NCBI GenBank assembly: GCA_035518775.1
Contig: DATIXH010000058.1
Coordinates: forward strand, 1-44,408
From: JBGPEQ01 sp035518775
GTDB lineage: Bacteria > Pseudomonadota > Alphaproteobacteria > Dongiales > Dongiaceae
Direction of reading: 5' to 3'
Length of the DNA stretch: 44,408 nt
Part shown: in pieces, positions 35,545-42,865 of the stretch
Numbering within the stretch: the stretch's first letter is position 1
How the letters are laid out: each line of letters opens with the position of its first letter
Position numbers and translations under genes: made by a program
The notes under the pieces: generated by a model
Database searches by the model: none
What the model was told of the DNA's origin: nothing
The model's input: only the letters and a program-made list of their open reading frames with translations

Positions 35545-36315
35545 CTACACCGCCGTATAGCCGCCGTCGGCGAAGATGATCTGGCCGGTGATGAGGTCGG
35601 AGGCCGGCGAGGCGAGGAACAGCACGAGGTCGGCGATCTCCACCGGCTTGCCGAAGCGGCCGAGCGGGATCTTGGCGCGCATGGGGTCGCCGACCTTGGG
35701 GTCGCCCCACACCATCTCGCCCATGGGCGTCATGATCACGGTCGGGCAGACCGCGTTCGACTGGATGTTGTACTTGGCCCACTCCACCGTCATCACCTTT
35801 GTCAGTGCGTTGAGGCCGGCCTTGGAGGCCATGTAGGCGGCGTGCTTGTCGAGCGCCACCTCGCTGGTCTGCGAGCTGACGTTGACGATCTTGCCGGCGC
35901 GCTTCTCGATCATCTTCGGCGCCAGCGCCTGCGCCAGCAGGAAGGGCGCGCGCAGGTTGACGCCCATCAGCCGGTCCCAGTTCTCGAGCCTGGTGTCGAG
36001 GATGCTCTCGACTGCCGTGGTGCCGGCGTTGTTGACGAGGATGTCGATCGCGCCCCAGGCCTCCAGCGCCGTGCGCGCCGCCGCTTTCGGGCCCTCGACC
36101 GTGGCGAGATCGGCCTCGATGACCAGGCAGCGCCGGCCCGCAGCCTCGACGGCCTGCTTTGCCTCGCGCAGGCCCTTGGGCTCGCGCGCAACCGCGACGA
36201 TGTCGGCCCCGGCATCGGCCAGCACGCGGCAGAGCTCGGCGCCGATGCCCTTGGAGGCGCCGGTCACGAGCGCCTTCTTGCCCGTCAGCGAGAAGCGTTC
36301 CGTGAATTCGGCCAC
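35545..36315 (-). CDS. Short-chain dehydrogenase/reductase
   Basis: 256 residues, classical SDR. Cofactor motif LVTGASKGIGAELC, structural NNAG (ILVNNAGTTAV), catalytic Ser in VNVSSQTSEVA, and Tyr/Lys in AAYMASKAGLNAL. It ends with ITGQIIFADGGYTAV, the usual family finish. Such enzymes oxidise sugars, polyols or hydroxy acids with NAD(P); the substrate is unknown. The ATG has an excellent AGGAGG 5 bases upstream. It is the first gene of an SDR-cupin operon whose upstream region contains a palindromic repeat. Confidence 0.93.
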   Translation of the reverse strand: MAEFTERFSLTGKKALVTGASKGIGAELCRVLADAGADIVAVAREPKGLREAKQAVEAAGRRCLVIEADLATVEGPKAAARTALEAWGAIDILVNNAGTTAVESILDTRLENWDRLMGVNLRAPFLLAQALAPKMIEKRAGKIVNVSSQTSEVALDKHAAYMASKAGLNALTKVMTVEWAKYNIQSNAVCPTVIMTPMGEMVWGDPKVGDPMRAKIPLGRFGKPVEIADLVLFLASPASDLITGQIIFADGGYTAV

Positions 36316-36366
36316 GTTACCTCCTGACTAGTCTTCCATCTTCGCGATACTCGCTGCACGGACATC

Positions 36367-36451
36367 CTGCGTCCTTCGACAAGCTCAGGACGAAGGGAAA
36401 TCTTGGTGGCACAAAGAATAGCCCTCATCCTGAGCTTGCCGAAGGACGCAG
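36367..36451. repeat. Inverted-repeat element between the flavoenzyme and SDR genes
   Basis: Arms of 31 and 30 bases (36367-36397 and 36422-36451) read inward from CTGCGTCCTTCGACAAGCTC and its near-exact inverse, with about three differences and a 24-base spacer. The core CTTCG-x-CAAGCTCAGG also forms the inner pair of the element at 2851-2936. It lies downstream of the spermidine dehydrogenase-like gene and upstream of the SDR start; both are on the minus strand. Confidence 0.8.
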
Positions 36452-36481
36452 CGCGCTCATCGCAGGCCCCACAGGGCAACG

Positions 36482-38443
36482 CTACTTCAGCCCGAGCTTG
36501 TCGCGCGGCGGTCCCGGGAAGTCGGCGTAGGCGGCGATCTTCGCCCTGGCGCCCAGCAGGTCCTTCACCGCGCGGGCGGCTTGGTCGATGGCCGAGTGGG
36601 CGTAGGCGTAGGCGCCGGAGTCGGAATTGGCGATGGCGATGCGGCCCCAGGGCTTGCGCGCGCTCTCGATCGGTAGCGGGCCGTCCGGCCAGAACATGTC
36701 CCACGGGCGCATATATTCGTAGCTGTAGCCGTGCGACCAGCGGTTGGCCGTGATCGCCTCGATGTCGCGCGCCGGGTCGAAGCCGCCCTCGCCGAGGGCG
36801 CGGCCCAGCATGTCCCTGATCTCGCGCTCCATGTCCTCGAAGCTGAGGTTCACGAGCGACAGGCGTCCGGCCAGGTTCTGGTCGCGCTCGGAGACGCCGG
36901 CCTCGCCGGTCACCACGACCTTCGTGAGATGCAGGATCACGGGATCGCCCGGCTTGTCCGCGAACTTGTAGCGGCCCATGCTCACGGGGAAGTCGAGGGT
37001 GGCGCCGTGCCAGAAGCTGCTGGGCGCCTCGAAGTTCGAGATGCCGAGCTTGCTGAAGGCCTCCCAGTTGCGGATCAGCACGTTGCCGTAGACGAGCGGC
37101 ACCTTCTGCTGGTCGTTGAGGGCGTCGATCTGCGGCTGCGCGAGCTCGTCCGTCAGGAACGGGATCACGCGGTGCCAGCAGGCCAGCACGACATGGCCGG
37201 CGGTCACCGTCTTCAGCTTGCCGTTCTCGACATAGGCCACCTCGACGGCCTTGGCGCTCTCCGGTGCGCCCTGGTGCTTCACGCGGACGACGGGCGAGTT
37301 GAGGCGGATGCGCACCTTGTTGCCGGGCTGATCGAGCTTCGCATAGTCGACGGCCGCGGTGACGAGGTCGATCATCGTCGAGCCCGGCAGGGCCTTCGGA
37401 ATCGTCGCCCGCACCAGGGCGCGGGCGACGCCGGCGTTGCCGTCGGGAAAATGGAAGATGTAGGGGTCGGGATCGGTGAAGGCGAGCCGGCCGCTCGGGC
37501 TCATGGTGCGGTAGGGATCCTCTCCCAGGTCCATGCCGTCGAAGCCGGGATTGCCGTTGCCGCGGGCGTCGAGGCAGGTGGTGCCGTCGATGCCGATGCC
37601 GAAATACTCCTCCGTCGAGGTCTGGTAGTAGGTGACGAGCTGCGGATCGTAGCCGCAGATCTTGGTCAGGAACTCCGCGTAGGTGGTTTTCGACAGCAGG
37701 TCGAGCTTCTCCTCCTGGGACTTGCCCGGCAGATAGTCCGGCGGGCTGTCGAGCAGCTCGATGAGGTCGCGCTGAGCCTTGCCGGTGAGCGGCGTCTTCG
37801 GCACCCAGTCGGCCGCCTTCTCCGTCGTCTTCACCAGCTGGTCGGCGCCGAACAGCTCCTTGCGGAAGAACACGCCGTCGCCGAGCCCGCGCTTCTCGGC
37901 CCAGCCCTCGTCGTAATATTTGTGGAACTTCTCGGTATCGATGCCGACGTCGCGCAGCAGCTTCTTCACCGCCGGCGTGAAGTAGCTCGGCGTCTGCAGG
38001 CTCTGCGAACCGCCATAGCCGATCAGCAGCTTGCCGCCGGCGCTGGTGAACTCGTTCCGCTTGGCGTGGCCGCCGAAATCGTCGTGGTTCTCCAGGATCA
38101 GCACCCGCGCCTTGGGGCTGTTCTGGCGGTAGAGGAAGGCCGCCGCCAGCCCGCTGATGCCGCCGCCGACCACGATGAGGTCGTAGCTCTCGCCGGTCGC
38201 CTCCGGCGCGCCCGCGTTCTGCCAGAACGTGCCGTCGCGCAGGCTGTGCATGACCTCGAAGGACCCGGGGTGATGACCGCGCAGTCCGGTCAGGGCTGCT
38301 GGGTTCGGGGCCGCCGCTTCCGCCGAAGCCAGCGGAATACCGGCCGCCATGGCGCCGATGGCGACCGCCGCGCCGTTCAGGAAGTCGCGCCGCGTGATGG
38401 CGCGGTCCATGCCGAGTTCGCGATCGCGCGCCGACGATGTCAT
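36482..38443 (-). CDS. FAD-dependent oxidoreductase, spermidine dehydrogenase-like, Tat signal
   Basis: 653 residues. A twin-arginine signal (ITRRDFLNGAAVAIGAMAAG) precedes a flavin-binding domain (YDLIVVGGGISGLAAAFLYR, about residue 87 on) with ILENHDDFGGHAKRNEF. The C-terminal IAIANSDSGAYAYAHSAIDQ closes the FAD fold. The pattern and length match periplasmic spermidine dehydrogenases such as SpdH, which oxidise polyamines to aminoaldehydes. The ATG at 38441-38443 has GGGGGAG upstream; an in-frame ATG 11 codons later would still keep the Tat motif. It stands alone between two repeat elements. The substrate is inferred from the family, so other amines are possible. Confidence 0.85.
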   Translation of the reverse strand: MTSSARDRELGMDRAITRRDFLNGAAVAIGAMAAGIPLASAEAAAPNPAALTGLRGHHPGSFEVMHSLRDGTFWQNAGAPEATGESYDLIVVGGGISGLAAAFLYRQNSPKARVLILENHDDFGGHAKRNEFTSAGGKLLIGYGGSQSLQTPSYFTPAVKKLLRDVGIDTEKFHKYYDEGWAEKRGLGDGVFFRKELFGADQLVKTTEKAADWVPKTPLTGKAQRDLIELLDSPPDYLPGKSQEEKLDLLSKTTYAEFLTKICGYDPQLVTYYQTSTEEYFGIGIDGTTCLDARGNGNPGFDGMDLGEDPYRTMSPSGRLAFTDPDPYIFHFPDGNAGVARALVRATIPKALPGSTMIDLVTAAVDYAKLDQPGNKVRIRLNSPVVRVKHQGAPESAKAVEVAYVENGKLKTVTAGHVVLACWHRVIPFLTDELAQPQIDALNDQQKVPLVYGNVLIRNWEAFSKLGISNFEAPSSFWHGATLDFPVSMGRYKFADKPGDPVILHLTKVVVTGEAGVSERDQNLAGRLSLVNLSFEDMEREIRDMLGRALGEGGFDPARDIEAITANRWSHGYSYEYMRPWDMFWPDGPLPIESARKPWGRIAIANSDSGAYAYAHSAIDQAARAVKDLLGARAKIAAYADFPGPPRDKLGLK

Positions 38444-38533
38444 GACCTGTGCTCCCCCTCGTGCCGCATAGCCCCGATGCCCGGATTATCCAGCAACCGC
38501 GGAATCGCGCCAAGGCCGAGTTTGGCCGCTTTG

Positions 38534-38746
38534 TGAACCACGGAGGCGCAGAGACACGGAGGATTCACAGAGAAGGAAGAATGACCACAGATGAACACGG
38601 ATAAGAAGGAATGAACACCGATGCGAAGGAGTCGCTCGCCACAGGCGCACAATATCCTTGTCTATGTCCATCCCTTCTTATCCGTGTTCATCTGTGTCCC
38701 CCTTCTTCTCTGTGAATCCTCTGTGACTCTGCGGCTCTGTGGTTCA
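38534..38746. repeat. Long inverted-repeat element upstream of the VOC gene
   Basis: Most of this 413-base gap is a palindrome with arms of 80 bases (38534-38613) and 78 bases (38669-38746), roughly 85-90 percent identical by eye. Reading inward, each arm carries the modules GGATTCACAGAGAA and CACAGATGAACACGGATAAG. The same modules in the same order, CGCAGAG then ACAGATGAACAC, begin the element at 2720. The spacer shows no gene. A transcript across it could fold into a very long hairpin. No transposase gene is linked. Confidence 0.85.
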
Positions 38747-38768
38747 GGGCCGCATAGTCGATCTCGCC

Positions 38769-38802
38769 TGCTGACAACATTGCTGACAGAATGCTGTCAG
38801 CA
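38769..38802. promoter_or_regulatory. Operator-like palindrome for the VOC/YafY operon
   Basis: TGCTGACAG-aatg-CTGTCAGCA (38781-38802) is a perfect 9-base inverted repeat. An extra direct copy of TGCTGACA (38769-38776) starts 12 bases earlier. It lies 55 bases before the VOC start codon, where a regulator site is expected; the YafY-type regulator encoded two genes downstream is the natural candidate to bind it. Confidence 0.65.
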
Positions 38803-38856
38803 GGGGGCGCGTATCTCCGGGGCGTTGCCTCAACCCCGAACGAGAGGAGATATCCG

Positions 38857-39246
38857 ATGTCGGCAAAGCATGAGCGGCGGAAGAATCGCGTGGTCTGGTT
38901 CGAGATCCCCGCCGGCGACCTCGCCCGCGCCACCAGGTTCTACGAGACCATCCTCGCCACCAGCCTGAAGGCCGAGACCTTCGGCGACCACGAGCTGCGC
39001 GTCTTCACCCATGAGGACGATGCCGCCGGCGGCTGCCTCATGAAGGGGCCGGGCCTCGAGCCGAGCAAGAGCGGCGCGATCGTCTTCCTCAACGCCGATC
39101 CCAGCCTCGACGCCGTGCTGGCGCGCGTCGAACGCGCCGGCGGCAAGATCGCCGTGCCGCGCACCGACCTGCCCGGCGACATGGGCAGCTTCGCCCATAT
39201 CATCGACAGCGAGGGCAACCGCGTCGGCCTGCACGCGCTGCGGTGA
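38857..39246 (+). CDS. VOC (glyoxalase/bleomycin resistance) family protein
   Basis: 129 residues from the ATG at 38857 with GAGAGGAG about 7 bases upstream. The fold signature is NRVVWFEIPAGDLARATRFY, then FGDHELRVFTHEDDAAGGCL and GSFAHIIDSEGNRVGLHAL with the final metal-ligand region. It is similar to the single-module PhnB-like VOC proteins that often sit with YafY regulators. The reaction is unknown. The YafY gene follows after 9 bases, so the two form an operon behind the palindrome at 38769-38802. Confidence 0.9.
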   Translation: MSAKHERRKNRVVWFEIPAGDLARATRFYETILATSLKAETFGDHELRVFTHEDDAAGGCLMKGPGLEPSKSGAIVFLNADPSLDAVLARVERAGGKIAVPRTDLPGDMGSFAHIIDSEGNRVGLHALR

Positions 39247-39255
39247 CGGCCATCG

Positions 39256-39945
39256 ATGCGTCGCGCCGACCGCCTGTTCCAGATCGTCCAGTATCTGCGC
39301 GGTCGGCGCCTGACGACGGCGAGCCAGCTCGCCGAGTGGCTGGAGGTGGCGCCGCGCACGATCTATCGCGACATGCGCGACCTCCTGCTCTCGGGCATCC
39401 CGATCGAGGGCGAGGCCGGGGTCGGCTATCGCCTCCGTCCCGGCTTCGACCTGCCGCCGATCATGTTCAGCTATGACGAGGTCGAGGCGCTGGTGGCGGG
39501 CGCCCGCATGGTCGAGGCCTGGGGCTCGCCCGAGCTGGCGAAGCATGTGCGCGCGGCGCTCGCCAAGATCGCCGGCGCGCTGCCGCCGGCGCGCCGCGAC
39601 GAGCTGGAGAAGCCGCGGCTGTTCGCGCTCAACTTCCGCGCCGACCCGGTCGTTGCGCAGACGCTCGAGACCATCCGCCAGGCGATCGCGCGCCGCATCG
39701 TGCTCGACATCGACTACAGCGATGCCAAGAGCGCAGGGTCGCAGCGGCTGGTGCGGCCGCTCGGCCTCTATTTCTGGGGCTCGGTCTGGACGCTCGGCGC
39801 CTGGTGCGAAGTGCGCACGGATTTCCGCAACTTCCGCCTCGACCGCATGCAGCGCGTCGCCCTCAGCGACCGCCGCTTCGTCGAGGAGCCCGGCAAGGGG
39901 CTGAACGATTTCCTGAAGCAGATGCGGGCGGAGCGCGCCGGGTAG
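39256..39945 (+). CDS. YafY/WYL-family transcriptional regulator
   Basis: 229 residues. The N-terminal helix-turn-helix (RRADRLFQIVQYLRGRRLTT, TIYRDMRDLLLSGIPIEGEA) is of the DeoR/YafY type; the C-terminal WYL region (DIDYSDAKSAGSQRLVRPLG, YFWGSVWTLGAWCEVRTDFR) would sense a small ligand. It probably represses its own operon with the VOC gene through the upstream CTGACAG palindrome (inference). It converges with the peroxiredoxin gene across a strong hairpin. Confidence 0.92.
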   Translation: MRRADRLFQIVQYLRGRRLTTASQLAEWLEVAPRTIYRDMRDLLLSGIPIEGEAGVGYRLRPGFDLPPIMFSYDEVEALVAGARMVEAWGSPELAKHVRAALAKIAGALPPARRDELEKPRLFALNFRADPVVAQTLETIRQAIARRIVLDIDYSDAKSAGSQRLVRPLGLYFWGSVWTLGAWCEVRTDFRNFRLDRMQRVALSDRRFVEEPGKGLNDFLKQMRAERAG

Positions 39946-39960
39946 CGGCTGCGGCCAAGC

Positions 39961-39991
39961 AAAAAGGGCCGGCGGAGCGGCCCGCCGGCCC
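39961..39991 (-). terminator. Rho-independent terminator of the peroxiredoxin gene
   Basis: Read on the minus strand, GGGCCGGCGG-gccgct-CCGCCGGCCC is followed directly by TTTTT (39961-39965). This 10-base perfect GC stem with a T-run is a classical intrinsic terminator, 25 bases after the peroxiredoxin stop. On the plus strand the same stem could help end the VOC/YafY transcript. Confidence 0.85.
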
Positions 39992-40015
39992 TGACCCGTT
40001 CACCTCTGCCGCGCC

Positions 40016-40678
40016 TCAGTCCTGCGGCTGCGGGATGATGCGCAGATAGGGCTTCAGCGTCTTCCAGCCCTTCGGGTATTTCTGCTTGGCCTGGTCGTCG
40101 GAGACCGAGGGCGGGATGATGACGTCCTCGCCCTTCTTCCAGTTCACCGGCGTCGCCACGGTATGCTTGGCCGTCAGCTGGCAGGAATCGAGCAGCCGCA
40201 GCACCTCGTCGAAATTGCGTCCCGTGCTCATGGGATAGGTCAGCGAAGCCTTCACCTTCTTGTCGGGGCCGATGACGAAGACCGAGCGCACAGTGGCGTT
40301 GTCGGCCGCGGTGCGCCCTTCCGACGTCGTGCCGGCGCCGGCCGGCAGCATGTCGTAGGCCATCGCCACCTTCAGCTGGGGATCGCCGATCAGCGGATAG
40401 GTGACCTTGGCGCCCTGCGTCTCCTCGATGTCCTTCGCCCACTTCTCGTGGTTGCCGACGGGATCGACGCTGAGGCCGATGATCTTGGTGTTGCGCTTGT
40501 CGAATTCCGGCTTCAGGCGCGCCATGTAGCCGAGCTCGGTGGTGCAGACCGGGGTGAAGTCCTTGGGATGCGAGAACAGGATGCCCCAGCTGCTGCCGAG
40601 CCAGTCATGGAACTTGATCTTGCCCTGCGTGGTGTCCGCCTCGAAGTCGGGCGCGGTGTCGCCCAATCGAATGCTCAT
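40016..40678 (-). CDS. Peroxiredoxin, 1-Cys (Prx6-like) type
   Basis: A 220-residue thiol peroxidase that reduces H2O2 and organic peroxides. The peroxidatic Cys45 lies in DFTPVCTTELG, the Prx6 signature; LSVDPVGNHEKWAKDIEE and the C-terminal GEDVIIPPSVSDDQAKQKYP are typical of Prx6. The ATG at 40676-40678 has AGGAAAG 6 bases upstream. A second Cys (LDSCQLTAKH) is present but not in a 2-Cys resolving context. It is a single gene with its own terminator. Confidence 0.94.
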   Translation of the reverse strand: MSIRLGDTAPDFEADTTQGKIKFHDWLGSSWGILFSHPKDFTPVCTTELGYMARLKPEFDKRNTKIIGLSVDPVGNHEKWAKDIEETQGAKVTYPLIGDPQLKVAMAYDMLPAGAGTTSEGRTAADNATVRSVFVIGPDKKVKASLTYPMSTGRNFDEVLRLLDSCQLTAKHTVATPVNWKKGEDVIIPPSVSDDQAKQKYPKGWKTLKPYLRIIPQPQD

Positions 40679-40807
40679 GGTGCTTTCCTCCCTCCTTGCA
40701 TGGGTTGGGCGATTCCTTAACGAATCACGCCGGAGTCGTCGAGTCAGATATATTTGAATGCAGCTGCGTTCGTTTCGATTCACATGTGGTTCCCGAGATA
40801 AGCGCCT

Positions 40808-41332
40808 TCACGCCGCCGCCATGGCCGCGATGCGCTGGACCATGGCCGGCCGCGGCTCGTCCACCTGCAGATTTTCGTAGGCCAGCACGGCGAGGCGGCC
40901 GCGGACAGCTTCCAGCAGCTCGCCGGGACGGAGGAGGAAGTCCGGATTGCTCGGCTTGCCGAAGCGCTCGTTTCCGACGGCGAAGGTCTCGTAGATCAGG
41001 CAGCCGCCGGGCGCCACTGCCGCCACGAGAACCGGCACCAGCGGGCGGTGCAGGTAATTGGTCACGACGACGCCGGCGAAGCGGCGGTCGCCGAGCGGCC
41101 AGGGCCGGTCTTGCTCGAGGTCGGCAGCCAGAATGGTGACGGCGGGGTTGTCCTGCAGATCGGCCAGGCCGGTCACGTCGCGGTCGACGGCGACAACCGG
41201 ATGACCCCGGCCAACCAGGAAGCGGGTGTGGCGGCCGGCGCCGGCCGCGAGGTCGAGCACCGTCCCGCCGGCCGGGATCCGGCCGGCAAACCGTGCTACC
41301 CACGCAGAGACCTCGGTCGGACCATGACTCAT
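40808..41332 (-). CDS. Small class I SAM-dependent methyltransferase
   Basis: 174 residues from the ATG at 41330-41332. Motif I is TVLDLAAGAGRHTRFLVGRG, the acidic loop end is VVAVDRDVTGL, and the catalytic-side motif is GVVVTNYLHRPLVPVLVAAV. The C-terminal NLQVDEPRPAMVQRIAAMAA is common in the small bacterial methyltransferases related to TehB. The target is unknown. It is divergent from the DUF1178 gene, and both start on either side of a CIRCE-like palindrome. Confidence 0.85.
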   Translation of the reverse strand: MSHGPTEVSAWVARFAGRIPAGGTVLDLAAGAGRHTRFLVGRGHPVVAVDRDVTGLADLQDNPAVTILAADLEQDRPWPLGDRRFAGVVVTNYLHRPLVPVLVAAVAPGGCLIYETFAVGNERFGKPSNPDFLLRPGELLEAVRGRLAVLAYENLQVDEPRPAMVQRIAAMAAA

Positions 41333-41357
41333 CGTAGTTACCCGCTCGTAACTCCGC

Positions 41358-41384
41358 TTGGCACTCTCGGCCAGAGAGTGCTTG
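41358..41384. promoter_or_regulatory. CIRCE-like HrcA operator
   Basis: TTGGCACTC (41358-41366), nine bases, then GAGTGCTTG (41376-41384). The CIRCE consensus is TTAGCACTC-N9-GAGTGCTAA; the left arm matches 8 of 9, the right 7 of 9, and the spacer length is exact. The stem extends inward (GCACTCTC/GAGAGTGC). CIRCE normally controls groESL or dnaK through HrcA, but no chaperone operon is adjacent. It sits 26 bases from the methyltransferase ATG and about 75 from the DUF1178 ATG, so it could govern either. Confidence 0.6.
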
Positions 41385-41458
41385 TGCCGCGTCGAGTTTA
41401 AGATATTTATAAGACTTGCTAAGCGATGATTGACGATGAACCGCTCGCAAGGTTTTGC

Positions 41459-41878
41459 ATGATCCTGTTCGACCTCCGCTGCGCCAAGGGCCACGTGTTC
41501 GAGGCGTGGTTCCGCAACAACGCCTCCTACGACGCGCAGGCCACCGCCGGGGCGGTCTCCTGTCCGGCCTGCGGCAACCGCAAGGTCGAGAAGGCGCCGA
41601 TGGCGCCGCGGATCGGCAAGGGCAGCGAGGCGACGCGCCAGCAGATGGCTGCGGAGTTGACCGAGATGAAGAAGCAGCTGCAGGAGCTGCGCGCCAAGGT
41701 CGAGGCCAACTGCGACTATGTCGGCGGCAACTTCGCCGAGGAGGCGCGCCGCATCCATCACGGCGAGGTCGCGCACCGCGACATCTATGGCGAGGCGACC
41801 GACGAGGAAGCCCAGGAACTCGCCGACGAAGGCATCGAGTTCGCCCGCATTCCCTGGCCGCCACGGCACGACAGCTAG
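41459..41878 (+). CDS. DUF1178 family protein
   Basis: 139 residues from the ATG at 41459 with AAGG 6 bases upstream. A zinc-ribbon-like N-terminus (MILFDLRCAKGHVFEAWFRN then SCPACGNRKVEKAPMAPRIG) is followed by a helical segment (RQQMAAELTEMKKQLQELRA) and the conserved NCDYVGGNFAEEARRIHHGE block. The function is unknown. In alphaproteobacteria it is a conserved neighbour of the nitrilase and grxC genes; here it is separated from them by about 12.4 kb. Confidence 0.93.
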   Translation: MILFDLRCAKGHVFEAWFRNNASYDAQATAGAVSCPACGNRKVEKAPMAPRIGKGSEATRQQMAAELTEMKKQLQELRAKVEANCDYVGGNFAEEARRIHHGEVAHRDIYGEATDEEAQELADEGIEFARIPWPPRHDS

Positions 41879-41905
41879 TCTTCACGCGATCCACGGCGTA
41901 GGAGC

Positions 41906-42841
41906 ATGTCGGTGGCCGCCAGCGACACGCACGAGCGCGCCGTCCTCGCCTTGCACATCCGGCGCGCCCGTCCGGACGAAATCCCCGAGGTCAGCAGGCT
42001 GATCGCCCAGGCTCACGCCGAGACCTACGCGCCGTCGGAGGTCGACATCGAGGGCTATGTGGCCGCGTCCGCGGCCAAGGCGAAGCGGCAACGCTGGTTC
42101 TGGCGAACCTATCTCGTGGCGGAGGCGCAGGGGCGCATCGTCGGCGCCGCGCAGACCATGCACGATCTTGTCGTTGCCCTCTATGTCGACCGCGGCTGGC
42201 GCGGCCGCGGCGTGGGGGCGCTCCTGCTCGCGGCGGCCGAAGCGGGGCTGCGCGCGAAGGGCGTCGGCCGGGCCCAGGTGTACATCGCGGACGGCTATCC
42301 CCGCGTCCGCGCCTTCTACGAGCGGCATGGCTGGGAGATTCGGGACGAGGGCGAGCCGCGGCATGATCGGGAATGGGGCCTGCGCCTGGTGAAGCTGTGC
42401 AAGGAAATAGGCCCCCGCGAAGAGGCCCGGCACCGCACGGCAGCCGTCGTCCTCAGGGCGATGCGGGTCGGCCTCGGCGCCGCGCTCGTGTTTCCGGCCC
42501 TTGCCTTCTTGCGCTTAGGCGGCGAATTGACGTCGCACGCCGCAGCCGTCGCCGCTCTTCTGCTTGCGCTCATCGCCGTGGACAGCGCGCTCAGCGTGCG
42601 GCATCTGAACTTCAGCCTTGCGCGCAACCTGCTGGCGAGCGCCAGCGGCGTCGCCGCGTATCTCGCGCTGCCGCTCGCGGCGGTCGTGCTGGGCGCGCTT
42701 GCGCTGCAGGCCTTCGGCCTCGAGCATCTGCCCATCCGCGACCATTCCGATGCTACCCTGGCCATGTTGGGCCTCTTGCTCCTGGCGACGCGTTGGCCCG
42801 CACATCGGCTCCTGGTCCGCTGCCTTCAGCGTTTTCTCTGA
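41906..42841 (+). CDS. GNAT acetyltransferase fused to a C-terminal membrane domain
   Basis: 311 residues. Residues 1 to about 170 form a GNAT domain (LHIRRARPDEIPEVSRLIAQ, ALYVDRGWRGRGVGALLLAA with the acetyl-CoA loop, YPRVRAFYERHGWEIRDEG). Residues about 185-305 are strongly hydrophobic with four likely membrane helices (VGLGAALVFPALAFL, AAVAALLLALIAVDSAL, VAAYLALPLAAVVLGALAL, ATLAMLGLLLLAT). This would anchor an acetyltransferase at the inner membrane. The ATG at 41906 is very close to GGAG; a GTG at 41912 gives better spacing and may be the real start. It lies between DUF1178 and ubiG. The substrate is unknown. Confidence 0.82.
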   Translation: MSVAASDTHERAVLALHIRRARPDEIPEVSRLIAQAHAETYAPSEVDIEGYVAASAAKAKRQRWFWRTYLVAEAQGRIVGAAQTMHDLVVALYVDRGWRGRGVGALLLAAAEAGLRAKGVGRAQVYIADGYPRVRAFYERHGWEIRDEGEPRHDREWGLRLVKLCKEIGPREEARHRTAAVVLRAMRVGLGAALVFPALAFLRLGGELTSHAAAVAALLLALIAVDSALSVRHLNFSLARNLLASASGVAAYLALPLAAVVLGALALQAFGLEHLPIRDHSDATLAMLGLLLLATRWPAHRLLVRCLQRFL

Positions 42842-42865
42842 CGCCGACCCGGCCGCGAGGGCTGC

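Noticed and set aside
36731..38536. A 601-codon plus-strand frame opposite the spermidine dehydrogenase-like gene
   Set aside because: Same antisense shadow pattern with low-complexity sequence and no ribosome site.
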